Shown piece by piece: positions 22,684-35,134 of a DNA stretch of 64,000 nucleotides. Both the position numbers and the translations under genes were made by a program. Origin of the DNA: Stromatinia cepivora (taxonomy: Eukaryota; Ascomycota; Leotiomycetes; Helotiales; Sclerotiniaceae). The notes beneath the pieces were generated by a model. It was not told the origin of the DNA, searched no databases, and saw only the letters and a list, made by a program, of their open reading frames with translations. Position 1 is the first letter of the stretch, and every line of letters begins with the position of its first letter. The stretch is taken from positions 434,001-498,000 of the forward strand of contig RCTD01000027.1 in assembly GCA_014898415.1 (NCBI GenBank), given 5' to 3'.

Positions 22684-23259
22684 ATGACAAAGAGAACCAA
22701 GAAGGTCGGAGTCACCGGTAAATACGGTACCAGGTATGCGATTATTCCAGCTCTATACACCTAGATATCATGAGGAGGAAGAATTTACGACTTTCCAACA
22801 CATCGTTGAGTAATGATGGAAATTGTGGCATCGAGAAAATTTTAACAATGAGGGAAAATCGACAATTCAACAACTGCGGATGGAATCGAAACAGGAATCA
22901 AACAAATAGAAAAACAATTGACTAATTGCTTTATTCCACAACAGATACGGTGCATCCCTCAGAAAGCAAGTCAAGAAGATGGAAATCACTCAACACGCAA
23001 GATACGTCTGTACCTTCTGCGGAAAGACCTCCGTCAAGAGACACTCCGTTGGTATCTGGGATTGCAAGTCATGCAAGAAGACCGTTGCTGGAGGAGCTTA
23101 CACCGTCACGTATGTTTTGAGATGCACCATTCTCCATTCAACCCACGATTTCAAAATGGTGGCATAGTTCAACTTACTAACAATTTCGGCAACAGAACCC
23201 CTGCAGCTGCCGCCATGAGATCGACTCTTCGTAGATTGAGAGAAATTGCTGAGGTTTAA
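22684..23259 (+). CDS. RPL43: 60S ribosomal protein eL43 (L37a/L43)
   Basis: Three exons (22684-22733, 22945-23109, 23196-23259) give 92 residues, the exact family size. The spliced sequence starts [20 protein letters not shown] and ends [14 protein letters not shown] zinc ribbon is formed by Cys39, Cys42, Cys57 and Cys60 (CTFC ... CKSC), which binds one zinc in the large ribosomal subunit. Intron 1 is long (211 bp) and near the 5' end, common in ascomycete ribosomal protein genes. Confidence 0.97.
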
Positions 23260-24207
23260 ATGGCTTGGGATTGATGGTTGTTTCTACGAGTACTTTTTTC
23301 TGCGGCATGGGATTGGCTTCATTTATGATATACAAGGGAAAAGCATCGCATTGCATGATCGATGCCGATATTCGATGAGACCGAATAAAGAACAATAAAA
23401 ACCACACCTTGCCTCAACTCTGGAGTTTCTTACACGACGATTGCGAATTTAGTGTGAAATATGTGATGCTGGACCCCGGAAGGATTAATTGACATGTCGA
23501 TCAACAATGATATTTAAGCGCCGAATGGAGACTGGGAATATGTTGACTCGAAGTGAAAGCGAGGGTCCCCATGGCTCACTACGACCTCGATCAAGCCCGC
23601 TACATGACAGACTCGAAAATCAACTTAATCTTCTTTTCGGACCTTCCTATGATTATTGTATTGGTCTTGATGTTGTGTGATTTTTCTCTCATAAGCGCTG
23701 AAGCATACTGAATGTCCTGGTGTAGGTCGACCTTATTCTGGATATCGGTCACTACTTTCTTTTGACCATCAATCGAGCCACCTAGAGGCCTCGCAACACA
23801 AAACAGCCACAACTGCTGAACTATTTGCATCGTTTCATTCCCATGCCCTTAGCCACCATGACTGCACTTATCGTGGCCAGAACCTCGACATCGACCATCA
23901 TAGAAGTCAAACGACATGTTTATACTGGCTTTTAGGTTTAATCTATGGTCATCATGTCATCAATATTGTTTTCATGTTTCTTGCTTTCATTGATTGTCTC
24001 TGCATGGCCATAAGTGGTCAAAGCCTAGGGTGTCAGTCAGTATTGAACTCTGCTTTATAAACATCAATGTTCCCAGCTTTCTGTACGCCTTGTGCATCAT
24101 CTTTTCCTGGTTAAAATTACCTGCCTGTCTCAAGAATCACATTTTTCAGACGTACCTGAAACCTCGTCCCATCATTTTTATTTAACATCTAGAAACTCCT
24201 ATAAAGT
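23260..24207. other. Intergenic between eL43 and the Ser/Arg-rich orphan
   Basis: About 950 bp with no supported gene on either strand. It presumably holds the 3' region of eL43 and the promoter of the next gene. Confidence 0.55.
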
Positions 24208-25590
24208 ATGAGCGCATACGACGGCGGATACGAGAGTGACACTAGTCGCCTCCGCCATGGAAGGGATAAGAGGCGTGATGCGCGTGATGCGCAAAGAGGA
24301 CCTCCACCCTCTAATAGGGGATGGGATTATGTTAATCAGGGTGAGTTGGTGCATCTGTTAGGAAAGAAATCTAATGTGTCGTGCTGAGAGAAAAGTAGTT
24401 GCTTCGGATAGGTCTAAAACCGGCAGCGACAGCAGAGCTGGTACTGAAAGAAGTGATCGTTCGGATAGAACGGATAGAACTGCTCGCCGTGAGTTTTCCC
24501 CTGAAACACAAAATTATTGAGATGTTAGTGCTAATAACTCAAGCAGCTAGGGAACGTGATGCACGTATGTTGTATACCTTAATACACTGGTGAGAACTGT
24601 AGACTGAAATTAAACATAGCTTCGGAAGGTGGTCGGTCCAGGTCTCGTGCTACTAGCGTGTCGGATGTACACCGAAGAGGATCACTATACACAGAAGATG
24701 TGGAAAGGCAAAGGCAGGAGAGGCTGAAGAACAAGAATATTGTTGTGAGGGAGCCGCCAATTCGAGGATCTGATGCACCCAGTAGTTATGGTGGGGAGAG
24801 TAGGCTTGGCGGTATGGGTGATACGAGGTCTCGTCATTCAAACAACACAATCACACCTTCATCACATAGGAGAACACCGTCAGTTGCAGCGTCTTCGAGG
24901 GGACCTTCAGAAAGATCTAGACGCGATGATGTTTCAATGCTATCAGAGCGGGCAAGAAATATGCAGCTCGGTGAGCCTGAAGATCCTGCCGACGAAGGAG
25001 CTCGAAGACGCAAAGAAAAAGATGACCGAAAGTGGAAACAGCAACAAGAACTCGACCGACTTGGTATTAACAAACCCGTGAAACCTGGGCCATCATCAGT
25101 AATTAGTGGGGCGAGCTCTTTAGTACGCCCTGGGGAAAGTTTGGATGGGAGAGATTTTAAAATGGAGAAGCTCTCAGCAAGAAGCCGTGGTTCTTCGGCC
25201 TATTCGGGCGCTGATCCTTCGAATTACAGTCGCAGCTCTCGAGACTCTCGCGATCCCAGACGTGCGTTAGTACCTGCACCCACTTCCGAGCACACATCAT
25301 TGTCACGCGACTCCTACGATTCTCGTGATAGACGTCTGGCGCCACCTTCATATGCACCTTCATACCCCGGATCTTCAACTTCGAGTCGTCGGTCTGCGCA
25401 CGATCACAATTATGATGATGGTGGTAGGGGATATGCACCTCCTCCTGCAGCAACAACAGCGGCTGCTAATGTTGTGATTGTTAACAACACTGTTATGAAT
25501 AACAGAAGTAGTAATAGTAGTAAACATATTCGACGCTCGGAAAGAAGGGAAAGGTTGAGGAGGGAGAGCTTTAGTGATAGTGATTATTAG
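24208..25590 (+). CDS. Ser/Arg-rich, probably disordered protein (orphan)
   Basis: Four exons (24208-24340, 24399-24488, 24547-24564, 24620-25590) give 403 residues. Exon 3 is an 18-nt microexon. The total length divides by three and every internal join keeps a uniform RS/RD/RR-rich composition, which supports the model. The protein starts MSAYDGGYESDTSRLRHGRD. It is almost entirely low-complexity and basic: Ser, Arg and Asp with many SR and RD pairs, a helical charged patch (ARRRKEKDDRKWKQQQELDR), a Pro/Tyr-rich part, and an acidic end RESFSDSDY. I recognise no domain. The composition resembles RNA-associated disordered proteins, but this is only a resemblance. Confidence 0.65.
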
Positions 25591-28169
25591 AAGGTGGTGG
25601 TGGGATGGTAGGTGGGTAGGTGTTGAGTAGAGGGGTGGCGTGGGAGTTGGAAAACGGAAACTGAAATCAAGGGGAAAAAAGGGGGGGGATGGAGAATCAA
25701 GGACTCAGGGAAAAGCTTACTTCTAAAAGGAAACCTTGTGGGATTATTCTTTATACCGGTTCATTTTAGCCTGGAGTTATTTGATTATTTGTTCCTGGAT
25801 GACTGGCGTTACGGTTTGAGTATGTTTTCGATTTGATTTGATTTGAGTTTATTAGTCCTGCTCTTTTCGTAGATTTGCCTTTATAGTTTATACAATGATA
25901 GCTTAGCCTAGCTTATCATTGCTATCTACTGCATCTTCACTATATTCAGTAGGTACAATATTCCTCCGTACAGAGAATATATCCGGGATTCATTCCCTCT
26001 CACAAATTTATTCTCCACGCCAGGTACCGGTACTGTCCGAAAAATGAGAATATATTCCAAATTGAAGTTTGGTTTGCGATTCTGGAATTTGGGGGTTTAC
26101 TTTTGTTGAATGGCTGTTTTGGAGGGTCTTGATTTTGCTTGAATACGAAGAGCGGCGCGCAGGTCTATATTGTTGAATTCTTAATTCGTGGTTTCAGATG
26201 AACCTTTGAATTTTATGAGAATTGATCACTTTGATTTGTAGAATGTACGCCGTGAAGCAAAGAAGTATAATAAGTTGCGGGCTTATATGAAATTATCCTC
26301 TTCATGCATCGTTCCTTGCTCCTACCCCACCTATCTCCTATTTCTCGCTTCATTATATTTGCTTCATAGTTTTTATCTCATGCTTCCAATTTCACATCTC
26401 ATCATGTCACGAATTACATTCATACTTCGCATTTCATATCCCTCTTCACACCCCCCATCACTTCAAACCTCCCACACCACAATCACATACCAACCTCCAC
26501 CCATCTTCTACCCACCATCCAATCTCACCACATATTTATCATTCAAGTTGAGCAATTTGATATATCAATTCTAACTCCAGCCCCTGCTAAGGCCCAGATG
26601 GCCCGGGCGTTTCCTCGGATCCGTAGTTCTCGGGTATTTTACAGGTGTGTGTAAGGTGTGCGGAGTACGAGATAAGTCCTTGGAAGACTGGTTACTGGAC
26701 CTGGATAGTTGATAGTTGGTAGAGTGGGATTTTGAGATCAGTGGGGTGTATATGAATATGGATATAGATTTTAGGTAGGTGTAGAAAGATATTAAGCGTA
26801 AGTAGCGAGGGAATAATGGGTGGCGGCAAGACTACAATGGAAACGAGAATAGTAAAGGGGATAATGATGTGAGGTGTTAATATAAACAAATTGATTAAAT
26901 CCCATAACAATAGTACCACCAACAAACAATCTCTAGTACAAAACCACAACCAAAGATTATTTCACCAGCAGAGCCACTAGATATTCAAAACATACAACAC
27001 ACTTCATATATCCCCCCTCAAACCTAAACCAAACCAAACCAAATAAACAAATCCATATCCAAACCAAACCCAACACATCAGCAACACCAACCAAATAATT
27101 CCGCTCACCCCCTTCCCCTCCCCCTATCACCAGCACCCAACAGATCCATAGAAATCCACACACCAGGGACTCAAAACCCAGACCTACTGCGTCTAATACA
27201 AGTAAGAAAAGGAAGGGATGTATACCATATTGTTTCTAATTTAACTGTTTGTTTTTTGAGTTGCTCGTTAGTTAGTTTGTAAAGAAAGGGAGGCTATGAT
27301 CATGGCCATGGTCATGGTTACTAGACAGTAAGGGTGAAGAGGGTGAGATTTGTTGTTATTCTCGATGTACATGTATAGAAAACGAAAGATGGATATTTAC
27401 TTAAACTGAACTGTAAACAAAAGAAAAAGTATATATCTGCATGAAAAATCTAGATTTTTAGATCTGAGTGACTCCACTCCACCGCATAAAGTCATAATCT
27501 CATCTAGATGTTCCAATAATCATGCATATATTGTGGTATAGTATCATTATATATTTACGCAGCTTCTTTTCTCGTTGTGAATCTAATTTAGTTTTACTGG
27601 TATAAAGTTGCTTTTGCATGCACAAGCAGCGCATTGTATCAATATAGCTACCTATCTAGTAATCTTACCCCAAACATCAAAGTACATGATAAGTTATAGT
27701 AAATCAAAGCTGCAATAAATGTTCAATGTGCTTTCAGGAATTAGACGACGATATAGCGGATGAAGCTTCATTCGCTCATCATTCATCATTCATTCATCCT
27801 AGAACGTAAATCCTCACATTGAGCTATGATATTCAAGATCGCTGAATAATATCATTTTATAGGTTCGGAACATCCATCATCTATCTATCTTCAATAAGGT
27901 GAATAAGATGTATGTAATATACCTAAATACATTGTAGAAAACTTAGAAAACCATACTACAGGGTTAATACATCATATGTATGCATCTTGTAAACCTCATA
28001 GCGCCTCATGAGAAAATGTATCAATCATATATCCATCTTGATTAAATATCCTCCTTATAACTCGCGAACTATTCATCGTCCATGAATTGTCATCTCAGTT
28101 TTTGGGCTAGGAATTGTTGTTGTTTTGTATCCGTCAACACCGACCCATCGCTTCAGTGCCGGGCTATAG
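25591..28169. other. Intergenic, 2.6 kb
   Basis: No supported gene. There is a pyrimidine-rich tract at 26.3-26.6 kb, a CA-rich/purine-poor tract at 26.95-27.15 kb, and AT-rich sequence with ATTCATC repeats near 27.77-27.80 kb. Open frames are low-complexity consequences of these tracts. Confidence 0.5.
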
Positions 28170-28850
28170 CTAAACACCCGCACTAGATCTTCTTTTCCCT
28201 TTTCTTAACTTCATTGATCCACTATCACCATCATCAACATCCTCATCATCAAGCTTAAGATCTTCCATACCCCTAGTAGGAACCCCATCCGACCCACCAA
28301 CCACCACAGAATTGCGCTTCCCAGCACCACGACCCAGCATTTCCACACCTTCCAAAACTCTTTTCTTACTTGCAATCACCCCAAGTGTCCCGCCATCTTC
28401 ATCACCAGCAAGATCTAAAGCTTCCGTATTCATAACGCCATAATGCTTATCTTTGCGCCGAGTCTTTATATCAACGCCATAATGCCCATGCACAACCCTA
28501 CGATTAGCCGGTCCAGGAAGAGACAAATCAGGAACATCTTCCAGGACGGGTGTATGGAGATTCTTGCGACGTTTGTTGGAGGTAGTAGGGAGACCGCGGA
28601 TATCGAGGAACATGGTGCCTTCGACCGAGACGAAGAGACTTCGATCGTTGTTGCGATTGGAGTTGTTGGAGGAGGAGTTGCTGTTGGTCGTTGGTTGGTG
28701 GAAGAATATTGAGGAGCTTTTTCTGCCCATGGGTTTGGAGGGTGTGTTCGTGGTAGGGGTGGAGGGTATGGTGGGTGCGAGGACTGGAGCTGGGGGAGGT
28801 TTGGGACTCGATTTGTTGGGTTGATTTGTGAGAGGGTTGATTGGTACCAT
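28170..28850 (-). CDS. Basic hypothetical protein, probably nuclear
   Basis: A single open frame of 226 codons, with no intron needed, starting MVPINPLTNQPNKSSPKPPP. The N-terminal third is Pro/Thr/Ser/Asn-rich. The middle has a more ordered, gene-like segment (SLFVSVEGTMFLDIRGLP, then HTPVLEDVPDLSLPGPANRR). The C terminus has an acidic run (LKLDDEDVDDGDSG) followed by KLRKGKRRSSAGV. Basic clusters such as NKRRKN could serve as nuclear localisation signals (inference). I do not recognise the family. Confidence 0.55.
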   Translation of the reverse strand: MVPINPLTNQPNKSSPKPPPAPVLAPTIPSTPTTNTPSKPMGRKSSSIFFHQPTTNSNSSSNNSNRNNDRSLFVSVEGTMFLDIRGLPTTSNKRRKNLHTPVLEDVPDLSLPGPANRRVVHGHYGVDIKTRRKDKHYGVMNTEALDLAGDEDGGTLGVIASKKRVLEGVEMLGRGAGKRNSVVVGGSDGVPTRGMEDLKLDDEDVDDGDSGSMKLRKGKRRSSAGV

Positions 28851-29586
28851 TGTTGTTTTTGGTTTGATGGAATTGTTTTAATAAAGTGAGAAATAAGAGT
28901 ATTGTGCAAGATATCTTGAATTCCAGCCTGAGACTGCAGCTTGTTCAAGATTGATTGCCTGTGGCTTGATTGGTTCTCGGTATTAACTTTAGATATCTTG
29001 TATTAACAGTCTTAACTCCACCTCTAATTCGACCTGGTGGATTGATATGATTTCTAATTTAGAAGAATCTGTCGCTGTAGATCGTATTTACAGGTTGTTG
29101 ATGTGGTAGTAAGAAGGTTGGAGGATTCTTAGCATGGAAAACGAGGCTTGATGCTATCAGAAAATTCAAGTTTGGAAATATGGAAAAAACTTTTTAAGTG
29201 CGTCTTGTTAAACCCTACTAAAGGTTTGGTTCGCAGGTACGGTGAAAGGTTTTCTGTTCATACAAATGGATGATATCATTTAACCAAATAGCCGTAGTAC
29301 AGCTCACTAAGAACGTACCAACCTTCTAGTCCCCGGATTTCGCAGGTACAGCTCCCTCACTAAAAAAAATTAACTTTGACGAGATGGCAACCGTCGTAAC
29401 ATCAGCGGTTACTTCTTGCAAACTTATACCATCCTCCCGTGCCATCCAATGCGCCACTTGCAATAATATGTAAGGCTTCCTTTTGCCTTCGTTGCTAGAG
29501 AATCGAAAACCAGAACCTTATATCCCCAACTCCAAACCATAATGCAAATACATAGGTAATACAAGATCCCCCGATCCACGGCTTTA
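28851..29586. other. Intergenic
   Basis: About 740 bp between two minus-strand genes. It carries the promoter of the basic orphan and the 3' region of Rds3. A tiny open frame at about 29,384-29,473 (28 codons, two CxxC-like cysteines) is too short to claim. Confidence 0.5.
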
Positions 29587-30026
29587 CTAATGATTCCGAA
29601 AATTCTTTTTTCTACACAAAAAAATGTTAACATTTTGTTCGACCGCATCTTTTGAACAGAAAAACTTACTGATAGAACAAATCCGTCCTACTACTACCCA
29701 GATTGATAATCTTTGGGCATCCATCACGGTCCTTTTCCAATCTCGTACATTCAAAGCAATAGAATGCATCTGAAATGCCTTCTCCTCCACATACAACACA
29801 TTTGTTTTGATAGTTTCCGAAACTGCACTCTTCGCAGATACGTACGAGAGTTGTAGGACGAACGTAGGAATCGCATACGGGACATTTGCCATCGCATTTA
29901 TCGCAGAGACGTCCGATTGCAATACCGGATTGCTTCCTGCACATTACGAGATCTCTAGATGCAGGTTAGTATTTTGTAGCCTCTACAGCGAAGGAGATTT
30001 TGTACGTACGGATGATGGCGAGACAT
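29587..30026 (-). CDS. RDS3: Splicing factor Rds3 / PHF5A (SF3b subunit)
   Basis: Three exons (30026-30010, 29954-29670, 29611-29587) give 108 residues, the family size. The start comes from a 17-nt first exon (MSRHHP); the last exon is 25 nt and supplies KKNFRNH. The body is nearly invariant PHF5A with its cysteine knuckles: [52 protein letters not shown] and [11 protein letters not shown]. The knotted zinc-finger protein is part of SF3b in the U2 snRNP and contacts the branch-site adenosine pocket. Divergent partner: the pinin-domain gene. Confidence 0.96.
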
Positions 30027-30396
30027 TTTTAACTATCTCTATAGATATGAAGCTGTAAGTTATCTTCTTGGACAATTACCAGAGGTATAGGTACTTCAAT
30101 TAGAAGAATTGGCGCAGTTGTAAAAAAGATGATTGTCTAAAGAGCTCAAGATACCTAGTATTTATTATTTGATATCACCGCCACCAAATTCTGTGAGCTT
30201 TCGTTCTTTGATTTCTAAGCACAGACCATAACGCTAGTACAGACAGGGATTTGTCAATATATCGCATACCGTATCAAATGGTAATGATTGATTTAATGCT
30301 TCAAACAATTTACTTTTATTTTCTACTTACTATTTGAACCGACATCATTTTGAGAGAAATTCTGCTAATCTATTGAAGGTGTGATGGTTAACCAAT
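30027..30396. promoter_or_regulatory. Shared divergent promoter, Rds3 / pinin-like
   Basis: A 370-bp gap between the start codons of two splicing-related genes. It must contain both promoters. No specific motif is claimed. Confidence 0.5.
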
Positions 30397-31476
30397 ATGA
30401 CAGATTTACCAGCGTAAGTAAAAAGAAGAACTCGAGTCATGTCATGAAAGCTTACTAATAGAATATAGACCCGTGGCATCTGCAGTTGTCGTTCCTAAAC
30501 AAGATGCGCCAAACGTTAAAAGTCCCCGCAGGAAGCGTCGACAATCATCCGTGTCCGAAGAAGCTTCAAAACGTCCCCGAATCTCCACCGAAGGCAGCGT
30601 CGGCTCTCCATCAACTCTACATTCCTCTCCACAAGCTACCGATTCTTTGAAGCATGAATCATCTGGAAAGACTCAACCTCTTACCATTGTACCAGAAAGG
30701 TCAAGAAATGTTAATCCTGAAAGACGGAGGAGTAGTGTTCAAGAGGAGCGCAAGCGCGGTCAAAGATTATTTGGAGGCTTGTTGAATACTCTTAATCAAA
30801 GTACGCCAAATGGACAACAGAAAAAGCGACAAGAAATTGAGGCGCGACAAAAGGAAAGAGCTGCGCAACGAAAAGTTGAAGCAGAAGATAAGAAGAAGGA
30901 GATGATAGCGAACCTGAGAGCTATACGAGTGGTTGAGCAAGTGAAATTCCAGGAAGAATCGGTTAGTTAGTTTCGAGAGAGGGGAGGGATATAAGGCTGA
31001 TGGTTTTTATGAAGATGCGAATACGGCATACGAATATGTTAGCTATGGCCGGGTTTCTTTCTACAGAAACAGAGCCAAAACTCGTGAGGACTACACCACA
31101 TCTCTACCCATACTATGTTGATTGCTAACTTATTAAGTATTACAAGCCATGGCAATTATCAGCCAGGAATGAAGCCACAATCAAAGCCCAGGTCGAAAAA
31201 GTGGAGATTCTGATCGTCGAAGAGAAATCCGAGTGGGCAAGGCGACATCAAGAACAAGGTCTAAAGGCTGAAGAGAAATCCGAAGTAAAGGTGATGTCTG
31301 ATGTGATGATGGGTGAGCCTCATACCGAGTCTCCATCTAGTTCTAACATTGATACTACTAATCCAATTTCTGCACCTGCTGCTCAGTCCTCACAGGTTAA
31401 GACTGAGAAAGATAATTTGGAAGAGCATAATGGTGAGGTAGTGGTAGAGGCAGAGGAGGATACCGTCATTTATTGA
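30397..31476 (+). CDS. Pinin/SDK/memA domain protein
   Basis: Four exons (30397-30413, 30469-30961, 31015-31083, 31138-31476) give 305 residues. Residues about 88-200 form the pinin/SDK/memA domain: ERKRGQRLFGGLLNTLNQ, a long basic-acidic coiled region, EESMRIRHTNMLAMAGFL, then STETEPKLYYKPWQLS. Two of the joins are required to rebuild the last two motifs, and exon 3 is exactly 23 codons. The N terminus is a basic, Ser/Pro-rich segment with KSPRRKRR; the C terminus is acidic and disordered. Pinin associates with the exon-junction complex and spliceosome in animals. The role in this fungus is inferred. The first exon is 17 nt, like that of its divergent neighbour. Confidence 0.88.
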
Positions 31477-31974
31477 TTGCTTTATATGAATTGGTTCAAG
31501 GAGTTTGCTTGTCGAAAATGCTCGGATGCTCAAATGGTGTTTAGGTGATGGTATCTTTAGGAGGTCAATGATATCCCGAGCCGTCTTGTACTTTAGACTG
31601 GCTATATTAGAATCTTTCCTTTCTCTTCAACATCACTTACAATCAACTGATTTCAAGGGAACCTATGTAAATATCGACCGATAAACCACCTAATATTCGG
31701 CGAGAACGTGTGGGGCCAACCCTAAGTCAGACACCATCATCAAATGATTCATCATTCCAGGCCAAAGTTCGGAGTATAACACAATGCCGTGGTTGGTTAT
31801 GCGTTGCGCAAGAAATAAACAGCTGTCTGTTACCCAATTTTAACTCTTTTGGACCGAGGTACGGCATTTGGTGGGGCAGCCTCGTTGTTTAAAAAGCCAA
31901 CATCGCCACCTCAACATCAGCCTTGTTCAAGATACTTTCGTTCTTGAATATTTTACTTTTGAATGCATATCAAA

Positions 31975-33104
31975 ATGGTCGATAAACTCGCAGTACAAGA
32001 CTCTCGAGTCCAATATAAGTCGGCTGATGTAAATGGTCGAACTTACTCTTATATTCTTGCCGAACCTCAAAATGGTGCTGAACCTGTTGCAACCATCTTT
32101 CTTATTCATGGGGTAAGCATTATATTTTATTTCTAACTCATAAAGTAACTTTTATGGTTCTATTACAGAGTTGAATGGACATGATAATTTTCAAAGCTTC
32201 AATCAATATGTTACAAACCATTTACTAACTCCTCTAGTGGCCTGATATGGCATTCGGCTGGAGATACCAAGTCCCCTTCCTCCAAGCCTTAAACTACCGC
32301 GTCGTAGTCCCCAACATGCAAGGCTACGCCTCCTCATCCTCCCCCCAAGAACTCAGCAACTTCACCTACAAATCCGCCGCGGATGATGTCGCCGCCCTCG
32401 CTAAAGTCATCGGAGCCACATCCATTGTCCTCGGAGGCCACGATTGGGGCGGAGCGATCGTCTACCGCATTGCTATCCACTACCCTAAACTCGTCTCGGC
32501 CGTCTTCAGCGTCTGCACCCCTTTCTTTCCTCCCCAACTACAATACAGATCCATGACCCTCCTCCCCAACTTCAAATATCAATTGCAACTCAAAGGACCC
32601 GATGTCGAGAGGGAAATTTTAGGAAAGGATAAATTGAGATTGATGTTAAATGCAGCATACGGAGGACGCAGCCCAGAAAATGAACTCGGATTCTCCGTTA
32701 CTGGCGGAGTGCTCTTTTCTAATCTGGAAAAACTCGGTCCTTCTCCTCTCTTATCCAAGGAAGAATTAGATCACTACGCGGAACAATATGCGATCAACGG
32801 GATCCGGGGTCCATTAAATTGGTACCGTACCGGCGAGTTGAATTTCGAAGATGAGAAGGACATTGCGGTGTTGTTTCAAGAGAAGGGAGTCAAGGTGGAT
32901 ATTCCTACGATGTTTATTGCGGGGTCGAGGGATGCGGCATTACCTCCTGCTATGAGTGAGGGCATGGAGAAATGGTTTGGCGAGGGGAAATTGAAGAAGG
33001 CGGAGGTCGATTCGAGTCATTGGGCTTTGTGGGAGAAGTCGCAGGAGGTTAATGCGTTGATTGGGGAGTTTTTGGAGACTTTGGGGGGAAAGAGTCATCT
33101 TTAG
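31975..33104 (+). CDS. Epoxide hydrolase-like alpha/beta hydrolase
   Basis: Two exons (31975-32112 and 32238-33104) give 334 residues. The intron falls inside the oxyanion motif, giving HG|WPDMAFGWRYQ (HGWP at 45-48). The nucleophile elbow is GGHDWGG with Asp115, the mark of epoxide hydrolases and dehalogenases rather than esterases. The cap region has GPLNWYR with a candidate lid tyrosine. The likely acid is Asp278 in AGSRDAALPP, and the catalytic His307 is in SSHWALWEK. No signal peptide or membrane segment is visible, so it is probably cytosolic or peroxisomal; the C terminus SHL is a weak PTS1-like tripeptide. The epoxide substrate cannot be told. It is not part of a visible metabolite cluster. 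Confidence 0.9.
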
Positions 33105-33153
33105 ATTTATAGATTTAGATTTAGATTTAGATTTAGATTTAGATTTAGATCTT
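33105..33153 (+). repeat. (TTTAGA)n hexanucleotide repeat
   Basis: About eight units, one carrying a small change. It begins immediately after the epoxide hydrolase stop codon, so it lies in the 3' untranslated region. Confidence 0.85.
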
Positions 33154-33360
33154 TAGATGGGTGAAAAAGTGGAAAATAAAATATCAAAATATCAAAATCT
33201 TTGTCTCATCGCATGGCTAAATCTCCAATATCAATTGAAAATATACCCCAACCACCTACCTAGTTAAATAATTCAGTGGTTATTGGTACGTACCCATTAT
33301 ATATTTGGCTACCTACTTGGTAATCTTACTTGGTCGGCTTTGTGAGTGAAATAGTAGATA

Positions 33361-33424
33361 TCTATTCATTCTATTCATTCTATTCATTCTATTCATTCTA
33401 TTCATTCTATTCATTCTATTCATT
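33361..33424 (+). repeat. (ATTCATTCT)n 9-bp repeat
   Basis: Seven nearly perfect copies of a 9-bp unit in intergenic DNA. Confidence 0.85.
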
Positions 33425-33920
33425 TGGTGTCAAATGAGGGGTTATGTTATGTTATATTACGATAAATCGAACTGCCTGTTTTGTTTTGTATGTCAGGTAG
33501 ATGGATGGGATAACGCTGTTGAATGTATGTATGTATGGACTACTAGTAGGTATAGGGTTAATGGGGGTGGGGAAACCCTCTTTGCTTGTTGCGCTTGAGA
33601 TTTTGAAGATTTTGAAGATGTTGTGCTCTTTTGGGGGGGCAGGGCGGGTTTGTGGAGTGTGTTCTGTGGAGTAAGTGTGAATGTGGAAAGGAAAGGAAAG
33701 GAGAGGGCGGAAGTTGGGTGGGTACGGGAGGAGGGAAGGGGGTAGGAAGGGTGGGAAAGAAGAAGGGGGAAGGGAGAAGGGGAAAGGGTAGGTGGGATAA
33801 ATAGAAGAGAAGAGTAGAGGAAATATGATTAAATAAATAGCTAAGAATGTAGGTGGAGAGAGAAAAGCTTTTATGTCGATGCTTTTATTCGCTTTGATAT
33901 CTCATCTTTGAACACCTATT

Positions 33921-33963
33921 CGGCCTCCACGGCAGTGGCCCCCGGGGGGCCAGCGGAGCGTCT
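33921..33963 (+). repeat. GC-rich short dispersed motif, copy 1
   Basis: GGCCTCCACGGCAGTGGCC, then an inserted CCCGGGGGG-type run, then CAGCGGAGCGTC. The same two blocks occur, without the insert, at 39,690-39,720. The block contains partial self-complementarity (GGCC ... GGCC). Confidence 0.65.
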
Positions 33964-35093
33964 TTTGGGGCAGTGATATATATGGATGTATGTTAGGAAT
34001 TCATAAGCTGTCTGTAGAAACACTTAAATCATGTGATGTACGCATTCTCCGATTTTCCATTCCAGCGTTTACCGCGGAATATATGTCGGTACTTTCGTAT
34101 CCTATACTCTGCGGATAATGAGAAGTGATGACTAGGAGATTCGCTCACCGTTATATCGATTTGAAATTTATGTACCTTCTTCGTATACTACTAGGCAATC
34201 GCCTACCGGTACCTGCAATTGCTACAAAGAGAAAGAAAGGAGCTGGTTAATTGGATTTGGTAAGTACTTTTGTGAGTGCTTTTGTACACGAAGCACAGAT
34301 CAGATGGGATACCCATGTTGGGAGTTGCATATGTTATATGTAGGTAGGTGGTGGGTTACTTGGTGTATATATGTATGTGTGCCTTGAGGAGTAACTGGTT
34401 GGGTCAGTTTGAAAGTTCACTACCGGTAAGTAGCATGATTTTGCCATGAGTACTTGTATGGAGGGGTAAGGAAATGAGTTCGGTAGTTGAGAGAGTAGAA
34501 GCAGGTAGAAGCAATAGAAGTGAGACTTAAATTCCATGGATGGGAGACGAGTTCAAAATTATGAATGTGGATGAAGGAATCATGTGGTTGGTACTTTGAG
34601 GAAGTCGTAATTATGTAAGTAGTCATTCAGTTTCCTTTGGTGACCCTTTGGTGGGGCTTCAATGAAGCTTTGAGCCCAGCCACAAATATACTCTGTTACC
34701 TTTCTCTATAAATGTATACTCCGGACCTATTGAGGTATGAGGGACCGAGGCAATAAGATGATTTCCCCTGAATGATGTTGTTGTGATATCTTCTCTATGG
34801 TGTATATACGGTTTAAACCTTCTTTCTTCATGTACCTATCTTATAACATACGTAAATGGATACCTACCTAAATAATAATCTTGCAATAAATTTTATATTC
34901 ATATTTATATTCTTATTCTATTCACCATGATTTGAATCACGTTCACCTACTACGGTAATTTTAGATCCAATCATCTTCCACAATCCTTCTTTATCTACTG
35001 GATATTGGATCGCTTCTTTAGCTTGGCCGAGTTAGTCTCTTCTTCTTCTCTTGGTGCCTTCTCAAAGTCAAATTCTTTGGAAGGCTATCAATC

Positions 35094-35134
35094 AATTTGA
35101 ATTTGAATTTGAATTTGAATTTGAATTTGAATTT
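35094..35134 (+). repeat. (AATTTG)n hexanucleotide repeat
   Basis: About seven units, about 300 bp upstream of the RING-PHD start codon, followed by ATCTTTC units and later an ACC/ACT triplet run. Confidence 0.8.

Noticed and set aside
29384..29473. 28-codon frame starting MATVVTSAVTSC
   Set aside because: It is too short, ends at ATGTAA, and has no support beyond an ATG. It could be part of a leader or chance.
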